Assembly (NCBI GenBank): GCA_002429115.1
Contig: DIYS01000073.1
Span: 23,730-87,729 of the forward strand
Reading direction: 5' to 3'
Length of the DNA stretch: 64,000 nt
DNA from: Saccharicrinis sp. UBA6048
GTDB taxonomy: Bacteria > Bacteroidota > Bacteroidia > Bacteroidales > Marinilabiliaceae
The translations under genes and the position numbers were made by a program. Shown in pieces: positions 18,498-27,155 of this stretch; position 1 is the first letter of the stretch, and every line of letters starts with the position of its first letter. The notes under the pieces were generated by a model. It saw nothing but the letters and a program-made list of their open reading frames with translations. It did no database searches and was not told the DNA's origin.

Positions 18498-18772
18498 TTA
18501 ACGGCCTATTTTGACCAATGGAAATGCATATTCATTTGTTGGAAATCAATATTTGATCTATTGACAACTATATCATGTCTATGGAAATAGATATTTAACA
18601 GCTTGAAGACGATTTTTAAGCCATGGAGTGCTTATTAAGGCTTATTATTTGACATTTTTAGCCACTTGAAGATAAAAATTAAGCCTATTATGAGGTTTGC
18701 TGTGTCTGTTGGAGTGCATATTAAGCCGATGGAAATCAAAAATCAAGTCGATGGAAGGGTGATCCCGGGTGA
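18498..18772. repeat. Degenerate tandem array with 21-bp period
   Basis: About 12-13 imperfect units follow each other almost without gap. Unit starts fall at 18519, 18540, 18561, 18582, 18603, 18624, 18645 and 18666; later units are 20-22 bases, and a weaker unit precedes at 18498. Most begin TGGAA or TTGAAG and carry an AT-rich centre followed by AAGCC. Examples are TGGAAATCAATATTTGATC and TTGAAGACGATTTTTAAGCC. No frame is open through it on either strand. It fills most of the 436-base gap between the barrel gene and the YdcF-type gene. Confidence 0.65.
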
Positions 18773-18889
18773 TTGAGATTAAAAAATGTACCAATTGACC
18801 AACTATACTAGCTTAGGGGCTAGTGAACCAAAGGGTTTGGTTGGATTTGGTGATGTTGAATCCGGCTTAATTATAGTTTATGTTTCTGT

Positions 18890-19654
18890 TCAGGTATAAC
18901 CTTTCACTTTATATACCAATAGTCCAAGCCATTCTTTAATGATGACTGGCCATCGTTGCAATGTTTCCAATGATGGCAATAGATAATCTGAGGGTTTTAA
19001 GGGTTTGTAATTGCGGTATGAGTGTGCCGATAGCGGGTGAGTTTTAAAACCTGCTTTATCAAAACAGGCTTTAGCTCTTTTCATATGAAACGCCGATGTT
19101 ATTAAAATGATTTCCTTTTCGATATTTAAGCTATCACAAAGAATTGATGTGTAATAAGCATTTTCATAGGTGTTGCGCGATTGGGTTTCAAAAGCAACTT
19201 CAGCACTGTCAATTCCTAGGATACTTAAATACTCAGCAATATAATCCGCTTCGGCTCGTTCTTCAAAGTAGATTTCAGCTGATCCGCCACTAATAATCAG
19301 CTTTTGATCCGGCATCATCTTTTTAAGCTGCAAGCCTTGCAGGAAACGGTCAGAAGCTTCCTGAAAACATATGCGATCGACACTCTCATTATAACCAGAA
19401 AAACCTCCGAGGATAACAATTGGTTTATCCAGATGCTTTACGGTTGTCAACGGTTCAACAGGATATTCATAAGTCGAGATGACTTTTTGAAAAAGAAAGG
19501 TATTTGAAAAACAAATGAAAATTGCGAGTGCAGCTATTGTATATGCCTTCTTTATTTTTTGATGCTTCGTAAGAAGGCGCATTGCAATTAAGAGTACGCA
19601 CCAAATAAATGGTGATAATAAGAAGCTTAATATTTTAGATAGTAAGAAAAACAT
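18890..19654 (-). CDS. YdcF/SanA/ElyC family membrane-anchored protein
   Basis: This 254-residue protein starts with two hydrophobic helices (FFLLSKILSFLLSPFIWCVLLIAM and AYTIAALAIFICFSNTFLF) with a short linker. A DUF218 domain follows: PIVILGGFSGYNESV near residue 90, then IISGGSAE, EADYIAEYLSILGID, NTYENAYYTSILCD and IILITSAFHMKRAKACFDKAG. The last is the most diagnostic motif of the YdcF/ElyC group. ElyC of E. coli affects peptidoglycan or lipid-carrier metabolism and SanA affects vancomycin resistance; the biochemical activity is not established. The catalytic domain should face the periplasm. It is monocistronic. Confidence 0.85.
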   Translation of the reverse strand: MFFLLSKILSFLLSPFIWCVLLIAMRLLTKHQKIKKAYTIAALAIFICFSNTFLFQKVISTYEYPVEPLTTVKHLDKPIVILGGFSGYNESVDRICFQEASDRFLQGLQLKKMMPDQKLIISGGSAEIYFEERAEADYIAEYLSILGIDSAEVAFETQSRNTYENAYYTSILCDSLNIEKEIILITSAFHMKRAKACFDKAGFKTHPLSAHSYRNYKPLKPSDYLLPSLETLQRWPVIIKEWLGLLVYKVKGYT

Positions 19655-19749
19655 TTATAATAGCTAAAATTTGGAAGTTACGTTAGTCCTTTTAATTTTG
19701 TTGTAAAGAAAATAAAAACTGGATAACCAATCATTCTAAATTCTGTTTT

Positions 19750-20283
19750 ATGCATTTCAATCAGCTACTACGCGAACGTTATTCCATTAGAGATTACAAG
19801 CCTTTAAAAGTATCAAAAGCATTGGTGATAGAGGTGCTTGAAGCTGGCCGTATGGCGCCTTCAGCAGCCAATAAACAACCATGGAATTTTATCTTAGTTT
19901 CAGAAGATGAGAAGTTGGGTAAACTCAAAGAAGCCTACAGTCGTGATTGGTTTAAAGATGTGCCGCAAATGATTGTGGTATGTGGCGACCATAATGAATC
20001 ATGGAAACGCGCTGTTGATCTGAAAGACCATTGCGATGTTGATGCAGCAATAGCCATCGATCATATGACTTTGAGAGCAACAGAATTAGGGTTAGGAACA
20101 TGTTGGGTGTGTCACTTTGATCCTAAGCTTGTTTCAGAGGCATTGAATTTACCCGACCATATTGAACCAATTGCTTTATTGCCAATTGGCTATCCGGTTG
20201 AGGTGAAAGCGCCCGAAAAGAAAAGAAAGGAATTTAGTTATGTTGTATTCGAAAATGAGTACGGACAAAAAATGAATAAGTAA
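19750..20283 (+). CDS. Nitroreductase family protein (FMN-dependent)
   Basis: This 177-residue protein opens with LRERYSIRDYKPL, the classic FMN-binding start (R-x-S-x-R). It continues with EAGRMAPSAANKQPWNFILV and ends with ATELGLGTCWVCHFDPKLV and LPIGYPVE. These are the three signature regions of the nitroreductase fold. Members reduce nitro compounds, quinones or flavins with NAD(P)H as FMN dimers; the natural substrate is unknown. Length is short but usual for the Bacteroidota subgroup. The gene is alone and divergent from the YdcF-type gene. Confidence 0.9.
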   Translation: MHFNQLLRERYSIRDYKPLKVSKALVIEVLEAGRMAPSAANKQPWNFILVSEDEKLGKLKEAYSRDWFKDVPQMIVVCGDHNESWKRAVDLKDHCDVDAAIAIDHMTLRATELGLGTCWVCHFDPKLVSEALNLPDHIEPIALLPIGYPVEVKAPEKKRKEFSYVVFENEYGQKMNK

Positions 20284-20414
20284 ATTATAACTGCCAGGTA
20301 TACAGTTTCTGGCATCTATTTGGTAGAGGTTGGCATCAGCTGAATAAGTAGGGTTGTTACAAAGAACTTAGCAACTAGTTCCACAATTAGTGGTACTCCT
20401 TTATCATTGGCGGA

Positions 20415-20465
20415 GCCCCGATAGCTTTGGGGCGTAATGCCTTTCCCTCCTGAATTTTAGGAGGG
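20415..20465. repeat. REP-like double hairpin
   Basis: GCCCC (20415-20419) pairs with GGGGC (20429-20433), and CCCTCCT (20445-20451) pairs with AGGAGGG (20459-20465). The GC-rich tail GTGCCGAAGGCGGGGTGGT follows. It stands out from the AT-rich surroundings and looks like a dispersed intergenic element. The gap 20284-20580 holds nothing else apart from the promoter box below. Confidence 0.5.
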
Positions 20466-20555
20466 GTGCCGAAGGCGGGGTGGTATAAAGCATATCTAAA
20501 ATGCAATTGCCGTGGATAATTAGGTACACCTTCGTTATTCTTCCATCATTAATAT

Positions 20556-20563
20556 TACTTTTG
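20556..20563 (+). promoter_or_regulatory. Candidate -7 box (TACTTTTG) for ruvX-def
   Basis: TACTTTTG matches TAnnTTTG, 18 bases before the GTG start of ruvX. A convincing -33 box was not found. Confidence 0.4.
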
Positions 20564-20580
20564 CATAAAATATTATAAGA

Positions 20581-20997
20581 GTGGGAAGAATATTAGCCAT
20601 TGATTATGGCCGAAAAAAAAGCGGAATTGCAGTAACGGATGAATTGCAGCTGATTGCGAATGGACTGACGACTGTTCCTTCGCACGAGTTGTTTGAATTT
20701 GTTTCTAAATATATGAAAGAAGAGAAGGTTGATTGTATAGTAATGGGCTATCCGACGCAAACCACCGGCGAAGTTTCAGAATCGATGAAATACATTGAGC
20801 CTTTTGTCAATCGATTAAAGAAGAACTTTCCCGATCTGCCTATTGAATGGGTGGACGAACGCTTTACCTCAAAATTGGCATTTCAGGCCATGATAGATGG
20901 TGGATTAAAAAAGAAAGCTCGTCAGAATAAAAACCTCATAGATAAGGTGAGTGCAACAATTATTCTTCAAACTTACCTCGAACAGAAGCGAATATGA
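20581..20997 (+). CDS. ruvX: RuvX/YqgF Holliday-junction resolvase-like protein
   Basis: This 138-residue RNase H-fold protein starts with GTG. It has GRILAIDYGRKKSGIAVTDE at the N-terminus (first catalytic Asp in IDYG), IVMGYP in the middle, EWVDERFTS (second acidic residue) and a C-terminal DKVSATIILQTYLE (third acidic residue). Length and motifs match the YqgF family. The family is implicated in pre-16S rRNA 5'-end processing and was earlier proposed as a Holliday-junction resolvase. Its stop overlaps the def ATG by four bases, so the two are translationally coupled, a pairing common in Bacteroidota. Confidence 0.94.
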   Translation: MGRILAIDYGRKKSGIAVTDELQLIANGLTTVPSHELFEFVSKYMKEEKVDCIVMGYPTQTTGEVSESMKYIEPFVNRLKKNFPDLPIEWVDERFTSKLAFQAMIDGGLKKKARQNKNLIDKVSATIILQTYLEQKRI

Positions 20998-21560
20998 TCT
21001 TTCCGATAGCCGTGTATGGTCATCCTGTTTTGCGGCAGGAAGCTGCTACGATTTCACCGGATGAACCAGATTTAGCACAATTTATTAAGGATATGTGGGC
21101 CACCATGTACCGAACCGATGGTATAGGGCTAGCGGCACCACAGGTGGGGCGATCAATTCGTCTGTTTGTTATTGACCTTGATGTGTTTAAAGATGAATAT
21201 CCTGAATTAAAAGGTTTCAAAAAAGTATTTATCAATGCAAAACTTGAAACTTTAGGAAAACATGTTAAGATGACAGAAGGCTGTTTAAGCGTACCTGGTA
21301 TCAATAAAAAGGTACATCGGCCCGACAGGATTAGGATTACTTATCAGAATGAGTGTTTTGAGACCTTCACTGAAGAATATTCAGGATTTGCAGGACGCGT
21401 TATTCAACATGAATACGACCATATAGAAGGAAAGCTATTTATCGACTATTTGAGTGCATTTGATCGCATTGTTTTAAGGAATAAACTCAAATCTATTAAA
21501 GAGGGAACGGTTCAGGCCAACTACAAAATCATAAGAACAGAACATTGTACAGACGCATGA
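20994..21560 (+). CDS. def: Peptide deformylase
   Basis: This 188-residue cytoplasmic enzyme removes the N-formyl group from new proteins. All three motifs are present: GIGLAAPQVG near residues 42-51, EGCLSVPG near 95-102 (metal-ligand Cys), and QHEYDHIEG near 136-144 (HEYDH: two metal-ligand His and catalytic Glu). Fe2+ or Zn2+ is the expected metal. It overlaps the end of ruvX. A short stem at the stop codon may end the transcript. Confidence 0.96.
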   Translation: MIFPIAVYGHPVLRQEAATISPDEPDLAQFIKDMWATMYRTDGIGLAAPQVGRSIRLFVIDLDVFKDEYPELKGFKKVFINAKLETLGKHVKMTEGCLSVPGINKKVHRPDRIRITYQNECFETFTEEYSGFAGRVIQHEYDHIEGKLFIDYLSAFDRIVLRNKLKSIKEGTVQANYKIIRTEHCTDA

Positions 21561-21577
21561 AATCCAAGAATTCATGC
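21555..21577 (+). terminator. Weak terminator candidate after def
   Basis: GCATGAA (21555-21561) pairs with TTCATGC (21571-21577), followed by CTTTTG. The stem overlaps the def stop codon. The U-tract is short, so read-through into the polysaccharide operon is possible. Confidence 0.3.
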
Positions 21578-21634
21578 CTTTTGTAACAGAAATTAATCCA
21601 TTAATAAAAAAAAATAGGTCAGCTGTGTGTAATT

Positions 21635-21660
21635 GTTAATTTTAAAAGATTAAAATTAAC
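21635..21660 (+). promoter_or_regulatory. Perfect inverted repeat just before the first polysaccharide gene
   Basis: An 11-bp perfect inverted repeat (GTTAATTTTAA / TTAAAATTAAC, four-base loop) ends three bases before the ATG at 21664. As DNA it could be an operator; as RNA it would hide the ribosome-binding region. It is AT-only except for its ends, so chance is not excluded. Confidence 0.4.
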
Positions 21661-21663
21661 CAA

Positions 21664-22431
21664 ATGACACGAACTTATAATTGGCTATTCCTACTCACTT
21701 GCCTTTGCTTTATTGGATGTGTTCCGCAAAAGGAAATGGTTTACCTGCAGGATGAAGCAAACGCTACCCAACTACAGGAGTTTAATAACATCAAGTCGAA
21801 GGGTGTAATCAAAGCATTCGATCAACTTTATATCCATGTGGCAAGTTTTGATGATGGCAGCATTAATTTTATGAGTAACGATGCGAACCGCTATGGGGGC
21901 GGGCGTTCAGAAGCCGATTTAGCAATGGTGTCATACTCTGTGGATGTTAATGGAAATATTGATTTACCAATTATTGGTAAGTTTAGTGTTATTGGCTTAA
22001 AGGCTGATGAAGCCGCTGAAAAAATAAGACAGGAACTGGAGCTTTACCTTAATGCGCCATCGGTAAAAGTTACCTTCGTCAATAAAAGCATAACAATATT
22101 AGGAAGTGTCGATCGTCCGGGACGCTATTTTTATGCCAGCGAGTATGTCAACATTCTTCAGGCCTTGGGTATGGCTGGCGATATAACGGAGTACGGTAAT
22201 AGAAAGTATGCTGTTTTGGTTCGCGAATCCAACAATGTGGTTACCAAGCAGCGCATTGACCTGACATCGATAGGTTTGCTTGGATCGGATAGTTTTTATT
22301 TGCAACCCAATGATATTGTTTATATCGAACCTCTCAAAAGACGCCATTGGGGCTTTGAAACCTTCCCATGGGCATTAATCTTATCGAGTATCACAACATT
22401 TATATTGATTGCAGATTACATAAAAGATTAG
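21664..22431 (+). CDS. Wza-type polysaccharide export lipoprotein (copy 1)
   Basis: This 255-residue lipoprotein has a lipobox (LLTCLCFIGC, Cys near 19). It has the polysaccharide export (Poly_export) domain with YIHVASFDDGSINF near residue 57 and VDVNGNIDLPIIGKFSVIGL near 98. An SLBB domain follows (VTFVNKSITILGSVDRPGRYFYASE), with a late PNDIVYIEPL. A C-terminal hydrophobic helix (FPWALILSSITTFILIADYI) probably crosses the outer membrane, as in Wza. It forms the outer-membrane channel for exopolysaccharide and works with the Wzc-type protein encoded two bases downstream. It is a paralogue of the export protein at 40442-41227. Confidence 0.9.
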   Translation: MTRTYNWLFLLTCLCFIGCVPQKEMVYLQDEANATQLQEFNNIKSKGVIKAFDQLYIHVASFDDGSINFMSNDANRYGGGRSEADLAMVSYSVDVNGNIDLPIIGKFSVIGLKADEAAEKIRQELELYLNAPSVKVTFVNKSITILGSVDRPGRYFYASEYVNILQALGMAGDITEYGNRKYAVLVRESNNVVTKQRIDLTSIGLLGSDSFYLQPNDIVYIEPLKRRHWGFETFPWALILSSITTFILIADYIKD

Positions 22432-22433
22432 CA

Positions 22434-24794
22434 ATGGCACCAATTAACAACGAAAATGATCAATATCTGGATATTAAGAAACTGATCACAATATTGAAGA
22501 AGAATTGGTTTTTTTACATTCTGTCCATCGTGTTTTTTTTCAGTTTAACATTTGTGTTGAGTAAGCTGATGCGACCGGTTTATGAAGTTAAATCAAGTAT
22601 TTATATCAAAGAAAATACAGCCTTTGAAAGCAAGAAGGCGGTTGAGTTTTTGCAGAGCTTTCAATTGTTTGATCAAAAACGAACGTTTCAGAATGAAATG
22701 CTGATACTACGATCTACTCCGCTGCTTAAAGAAGCGGTGGAGCAGTTGAATCTTGAGATTGAGTACTATCAGGAAGACGGTTTGGTTAAGCGGGATCTTT
22801 TTGGTAATGAACCTTTTAGTGTGGTTTACGATTCAAGTCACATTCAAGCCATAGATGTTGATTATCATCTGGAATTTTTTAATGATGGTCAATTTGAAAT
22901 TAATGCATCCGGAAAGGATATTGAACTAATTGATTATCGAGACGGTACTGTTACCAAAACAAATTCAGAATTAGAGCTTAATAAGACTTTGTTTCAATCC
23001 GATGTAGTGGAGCATAAGTTTTGTAAATTCCGTATTTACTTAAACCCACAGGTCGATTTGGATAATTTAGTTGGTAAAACTTATAGCTTTAGGTTTAAGG
23101 ACAAAAATGCTATTGTGAAAATGGTGGCAGATCGACTGAAAGTTCAACCGGAAAATCCTGAGGTGAGTATTGTTAAGCTATCGATGAAGGCCAATTCACC
23201 TCAGAAGGCACAGGCTTTTATCCGCACACTTACTAATATTTATTTAAAGAAAAATCTGGATCGAAAAAATCATTTTGCTCAAAATACAATTGAATACATC
23301 AATTTTCAGCTGGATGAAATATCAGACTCATTAAGCTATGCAGAGCGACAATTGGAATCATTCAGGGCAGGCAATCAGGTCATAAATATAACAAGTAAGG
23401 CTGGACGTATATATGAGCGTCTGCAACAGCTCGAAGTTGAGAAAGCGACCCTCGATCGTCAATTAAAGTATTATCAATATTTAGATGAATTTTTTGAAGA
23501 AAACGATGATTTAGCGGATTTGGTAGTCCCATCTTCAATGGGAATAACAGATCAGACATTAAATGAGCTGATGCGAAATCTGATAACGCTTGTTAACCAG
23601 CGCAATGAGCTACTGGGTAAACGACAGCAGAAGAGTCCATATCTTAAAAACTTAGAGGTTCAGATAGAAAGCCTGAAACGACCAATTATTGAAAATATAA
23701 ATTTCTCCATCAGTACATTAGAAAAAACAATTGCTGATATAAATTCGCAGATTGCCCAAATGAAGAGAAACCTGGAAGATCTGCCAAAAACAGAACGGCA
23801 GCTCATCGGTTTTGAAAGGAAATTTAAACTCAACGATGCCATCTATACGTTTTTGTTACAGCGACGGGCTGAGGCACAAATCGCCAGAGCCTCTAACTTG
23901 CCGGAACATGAGATTGTAGAACCGGCCCAGGTAGTTCGGCGCGTATTCCCAAATCAGAAAATCAATTATGGAGTGGCTTTTATTCTGTCTTTAATAATTC
24001 CATCCTTTATTATTTTGCTGATTCGATTTTTTGATGATCGCGTGAAAAGTGAAGATTCATTGGATAGGTTTAAGGATCGGGCATTTTTGGGAGCCATCAT
24101 AAAAAACAAAGCTGGTATTGAGGATGTCGTTATGAGTGAACCAACCTCGGCCATTACAGAAACATTCCGCACGATCCGGACAAACTTATTCTACTACCTG
24201 AAGGGTGAGGAGCATAAGTCAATATTGGTAACTTCGAGTATAGCTGGTGAAGGAAAGAGTTTTGTGTCACTTAACCTGGCATTGTCGCTTGCTCAGATGG
24301 ATAAAAAAGTGGTGTTGGTTGGGTTCGACCTTCGTAAGAATAATCAGTTTAGCCATATAATTACGAAGCCTGAACAAGGATTGACAGCCTTGTATGTCAA
24401 TAATATAAGTATCGAAGATCTGGCTCAGCCAACAAACTATGCGAATTTGGATATTATAGCGCCAGGCGTGGTGCCTCCTAATCCGGCAGAATTGATCGCC
24501 AATGACGCAACTGCACAACTATTTTCATATCTGAGAGATAAATACGATTACATTGTTATTGACTCATCACCGGTTGGCGTTGTGAGCGATGCTTTGCTTT
24601 TGGCCGAACATTCAGATGTTAATGTATTTGTTGTTCGTGAAAATTATAGCCGATTGCCGATTGTTTCGTCTGTCATGAATGAGCTGACGAATAAAGGGAT
24701 TGAGAAGGTAGGGTTAGTGTTAAATGCCAGCCGATTGGAAGGTAAAAAGTACCGCTACGAATACTACGATAAGTATAATGCATTAGCTAAATAG
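22434..24794 (+). CDS. Wzc-type chain-length determinant with BY-kinase domain
   Basis: Start chosen at ATG 22434, two bases after the upstream stop, giving 786 residues. The N-terminal Wzz domain is flanked by membrane helices (WFFYILSIVFFFSLTFVLS near residue 25, and GVAFILSLIIPSFIILLIRFF near 515), with long coiled-coil segments between. The kinase domain has Walker A GEGKSF near 605-610, a Walker A'-like VVLVGFDLRKN, and Walker B YIVIDSSPVGV near 704. The C-terminus has clustered tyrosines (KKYRYEYYDKY), the usual autophosphorylation site. It controls polymer length and export with the Wza channel. A phosphatase partner (Wzb) is not in the window. Confidence 0.93.
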   Translation: MAPINNENDQYLDIKKLITILKKNWFFYILSIVFFFSLTFVLSKLMRPVYEVKSSIYIKENTAFESKKAVEFLQSFQLFDQKRTFQNEMLILRSTPLLKEAVEQLNLEIEYYQEDGLVKRDLFGNEPFSVVYDSSHIQAIDVDYHLEFFNDGQFEINASGKDIELIDYRDGTVTKTNSELELNKTLFQSDVVEHKFCKFRIYLNPQVDLDNLVGKTYSFRFKDKNAIVKMVADRLKVQPENPEVSIVKLSMKANSPQKAQAFIRTLTNIYLKKNLDRKNHFAQNTIEYINFQLDEISDSLSYAERQLESFRAGNQVINITSKAGRIYERLQQLEVEKATLDRQLKYYQYLDEFFEENDDLADLVVPSSMGITDQTLNELMRNLITLVNQRNELLGKRQQKSPYLKNLEVQIESLKRPIIENINFSISTLEKTIADINSQIAQMKRNLEDLPKTERQLIGFERKFKLNDAIYTFLLQRRAEAQIARASNLPEHEIVEPAQVVRRVFPNQKINYGVAFILSLIIPSFIILLIRFFDDRVKSEDSLDRFKDRAFLGAIIKNKAGIEDVVMSEPTSAITETFRTIRTNLFYYLKGEEHKSILVTSSIAGEGKSFVSLNLALSLAQMDKKVVLVGFDLRKNNQFSHIITKPEQGLTALYVNNISIEDLAQPTNYANLDIIAPGVVPPNPAELIANDATAQLFSYLRDKYDYIVIDSSPVGVVSDALLLAEHSDVNVFVVRENYSRLPIVSSVMNELTNKGIEKVGLVLNASRLEGKKYRYEYYDKYNALAK

Positions 24795-24801
24795 TTGTTG
24801 T

Positions 24802-25935
24802 ATGGTTCGATTTCGACCAAAAACAATCTGCTTTGTTATTCCCAACTATGTGACTTTCACAACAGGAGGTGCTGAGTTGCAGGTATATTATCTGACCAAA
24901 GAATTTCTGAAAAGGGGTTGGAAAGTAGAATTGGTATATGGTAAAGAAAAAGGGCAGGGTAACTTAAGTGCGAGTCCTTATTACGATGAGCGAATCACGT
25001 ATTTAAGCTATCGAAAATATAAGTTTCGGGCGTTTGAGTTTTTTAGTGCCCTGATGACAATTTTTAAAAGTAAGGCTGGCTACTTCTATCAACGCACAGA
25101 TTTTGCATTAACTGCTTCTTGTGCTTTGTACTGTAAGCTGATGAAAAAACATATGACCTATGCCTTGGCTCAGGATCAGGATGCGGAAAACGGAAAGTAC
25201 TCAGCTGCTTTCAAAACATATAATTACCAATCGAGCATAAAGCAATGGATTCGAAAATTGGATTTTAATCTGATTGATAAACTGGTAGAATATGGCAAAA
25301 GATCAGCAAGTTTAATTGTTTGTCAGAATTCTCAGCAACAAAGGTTACTTAAGTCTAATTTGAATTTAAAGAGTGAAATAGTATCAAGTATTGCGATAAA
25401 TCCACAGCTGCAAGATGTCAAAAAAGAGAACATTATTCTGTGGGTTGGCAATATGCATCCGGTTAAGCAGCCTCAATTATTTATTGAATTGGCAAATCGT
25501 TTTGCAAATAACGATAATTGGCGCTTCGTAATGATTGGTAGAATTGATGAACGATTAATTGATACAGCGAACAGTGGGGTGGAGATCATAGGCGAATGCT
25601 CCTACGATGAAACAGCTTTATGGTATGCTAAGGCAAAGGTATTTGTTAACACAAGTGTCAGAGAAGGAATGCCGAATACTTTTTTGCAGTCGTGGTATAA
25701 CAAAGCACTTATTCTAAGCCTCAATGTAAATCCTGATGGTATTTTTACAGACGATAGATATGGAATAGCATTTGGTGGGGATCTGCATCAGTTAGGTGAT
25801 GATTTGGGGCGAATAATGAGTCGTTCGGAGATTAATCAGGAAATTTTGACCAGATCATACGCTTATGTCAATGAAAAATACGATCCGGATAAAGTCGTAG
25901 AAAGTTTATTACAAAAAATATTAAAACACGCATGA
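24802..25935 (+). CDS. Glycosyltransferase, GT4-like
   Basis: This 377-residue enzyme has an N-terminal Rossmann domain with a donor/acceptor loop (FTTGGAELQVYYLTKEFLKRGW near residues 17-36). The C-terminal GT-B domain has ILWVGNMHPVKQPQLFIELANRF near 214, FVMIGRI, and TSVREGMPNTFLQSWY, which replaces the usual E-x7-E element. It probably transfers a sugar from a nucleotide donor to a lipid-linked repeat unit at the cytoplasmic face of the membrane. Donor and linkage are unknown. The next gene overlaps by four bases. Confidence 0.85.
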   Translation: MVRFRPKTICFVIPNYVTFTTGGAELQVYYLTKEFLKRGWKVELVYGKEKGQGNLSASPYYDERITYLSYRKYKFRAFEFFSALMTIFKSKAGYFYQRTDFALTASCALYCKLMKKHMTYALAQDQDAENGKYSAAFKTYNYQSSIKQWIRKLDFNLIDKLVEYGKRSASLIVCQNSQQQRLLKSNLNLKSEIVSSIAINPQLQDVKKENIILWVGNMHPVKQPQLFIELANRFANNDNWRFVMIGRIDERLIDTANSGVEIIGECSYDETALWYAKAKVFVNTSVREGMPNTFLQSWYNKALILSLNVNPDGIFTDDRYGIAFGGDLHQLGDDLGRIMSRSEINQEILTRSYAYVNEKYDPDKVVESLLQKILKHA

Positions 25936-27155
25936 AGATTCTGCACATAACAGGTAAAGACTATTTTGGAGCCGGACGCGCCGCCTTTCGTTTGAATAAG
26001 GCACTTCAAGAAATCGGAGTAGATTCTGTTATGTGGGTGAGCGATAAAAAATCGAGCGATGAATCAGTGCATCAGATTACGAATGGATTCTTTAGTAAAC
26101 TGATGAAAAAAATCTTTGTGAAAATTGAGAAATACCAGGTGAAGGTTAAAGAACCACATATTATGTTCTCGAATGGATATTGGGGCGCTGATGTATCAAA
26201 GTTGATTCATAAAGCTAAACCTGATGTCGTTCATTTTCATTGGATAAACAGAGGTTTTATTGATTTCAAAGATTTAAGAAATATTGGAGTGCCAATAGTT
26301 GTGACGATGCACGATATGTGGTATTTCACCGGAGGTTGTCATTATACAACCGGATGTTATAAGTATGTTGACACCTGTTGTTACTGCCCTCATCTTTTAA
26401 GTTCCAAAAATGGAGATGTATCCACAAATATTCAGAAATACAAAGAAAAGCAGTACAATAATTTAAGCAAGATAGCTTTTATCGGGCCGAGTACCTGGAT
26501 GACAGAATGTGCTCAAAAAAGCAGCTTGCTTAGAGACAAGAACATTAGTAATATTCCTAATTGTATCGATTTAGACCATTTTACCAAAAGTGATAATTCC
26601 GTAAACAAACTCGACCAATGCCAAAAGAAAAAGATACTCATTGCCGCTGTTGATGTATTATCAGATCAAAACAAAGGCTTTAAATATATTGATGAAGCGG
26701 TTCGGTGCTTAGATGCAAATGAGTATGCATTGGTAATAGTTGGGAGTGAAGGAACCGAACAGTTTACAGATATCGAAATGGAAGTAATAAATGCCGGCTA
26801 TATTGATAATGATCGGGTTCTGGTGGATTACTTATCGGCGGTGGATGTGGTTGTGGTACCTTCAAAACAGGAGAATTTATCCAATATGATACTGGAGTCT
26901 TTAGCTTGCGAAATACCTGTTGTTTGCTTTCACATTGGTGGAAATGATAATATGGTAGAGCATCAGGTTAATGGCTATCTGGCCGAGCCATATCAGGCAG
27001 AAGACATAGCGTATGGCATTAATTGGTGCACTGAAAGTAAAGAAAGATTAAAGGCCTTAGGAACAGAGGGACGAAAGAAAGTGGAAGCTACTTTTGCTCC
27101 GGCAATAGTGGCAGAAAAGCATGTTGAATTATATAAAAACTTAATGACTAAATAG
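25932..27155 (+). CDS. Glycosyltransferase, GT4 family
   Basis: This 407-residue GT-B enzyme starts MKILHITGKDYFGAGRAAFR, the typical acceptor-side glycine-rich opening. It has VVHFHWINRGFIDFKDL and VVTMHDMWYFTGGCHY, a phrase common in Bacteroidota capsule glycosyltransferases that resemble WcaC-like enzymes. The C-terminal half has VDVVVVPSKQENLSNMILESLACEIPVV (E-x7-E catalytic and donor-binding element). Several cysteines follow the HDMWYFTGG segment (CHYTTGCYKYVDTCCYC), which may form a metal or disulfide motif characteristic of this subgroup. It is part of the overlapping operon. Confidence 0.88.
   Translation: MKILHITGKDYFGAGRAAFRLNKALQEIGVDSVMWVSDKKSSDESVHQITNGFFSKLMKKIFVKIEKYQVKVKEPHIMFSNGYWGADVSKLIHKAKPDVVHFHWINRGFIDFKDLRNIGVPIVVTMHDMWYFTGGCHYTTGCYKYVDTCCYCPHLLSSKNGDVSTNIQKYKEKQYNNLSKIAFIGPSTWMTECAQKSSLLRDKNISNIPNCIDLDHFTKSDNSVNKLDQCQKKKILIAAVDVLSDQNKGFKYIDEAVRCLDANEYALVIVGSEGTEQFTDIEMEVINAGYIDNDRVLVDYLSAVDVVVVPSKQENLSNMILESLACEIPVVCFHIGGNDNMVEHQVNGYLAEPYQAEDIAYGINWCTESKERLKALGTEGRKKVEATFAPAIVAEKHVELYKNLMTK

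Noticed and set aside
18498..18772. CRISPR array
   Set aside because: Units are adjacent, imperfect and without spacers, and no cas gene is near.
22368..22433. Upstream extension of the Wzc-like gene
   Set aside because: It would overlap the export gene by 64 bases; the ATG at 22434 follows its stop directly.
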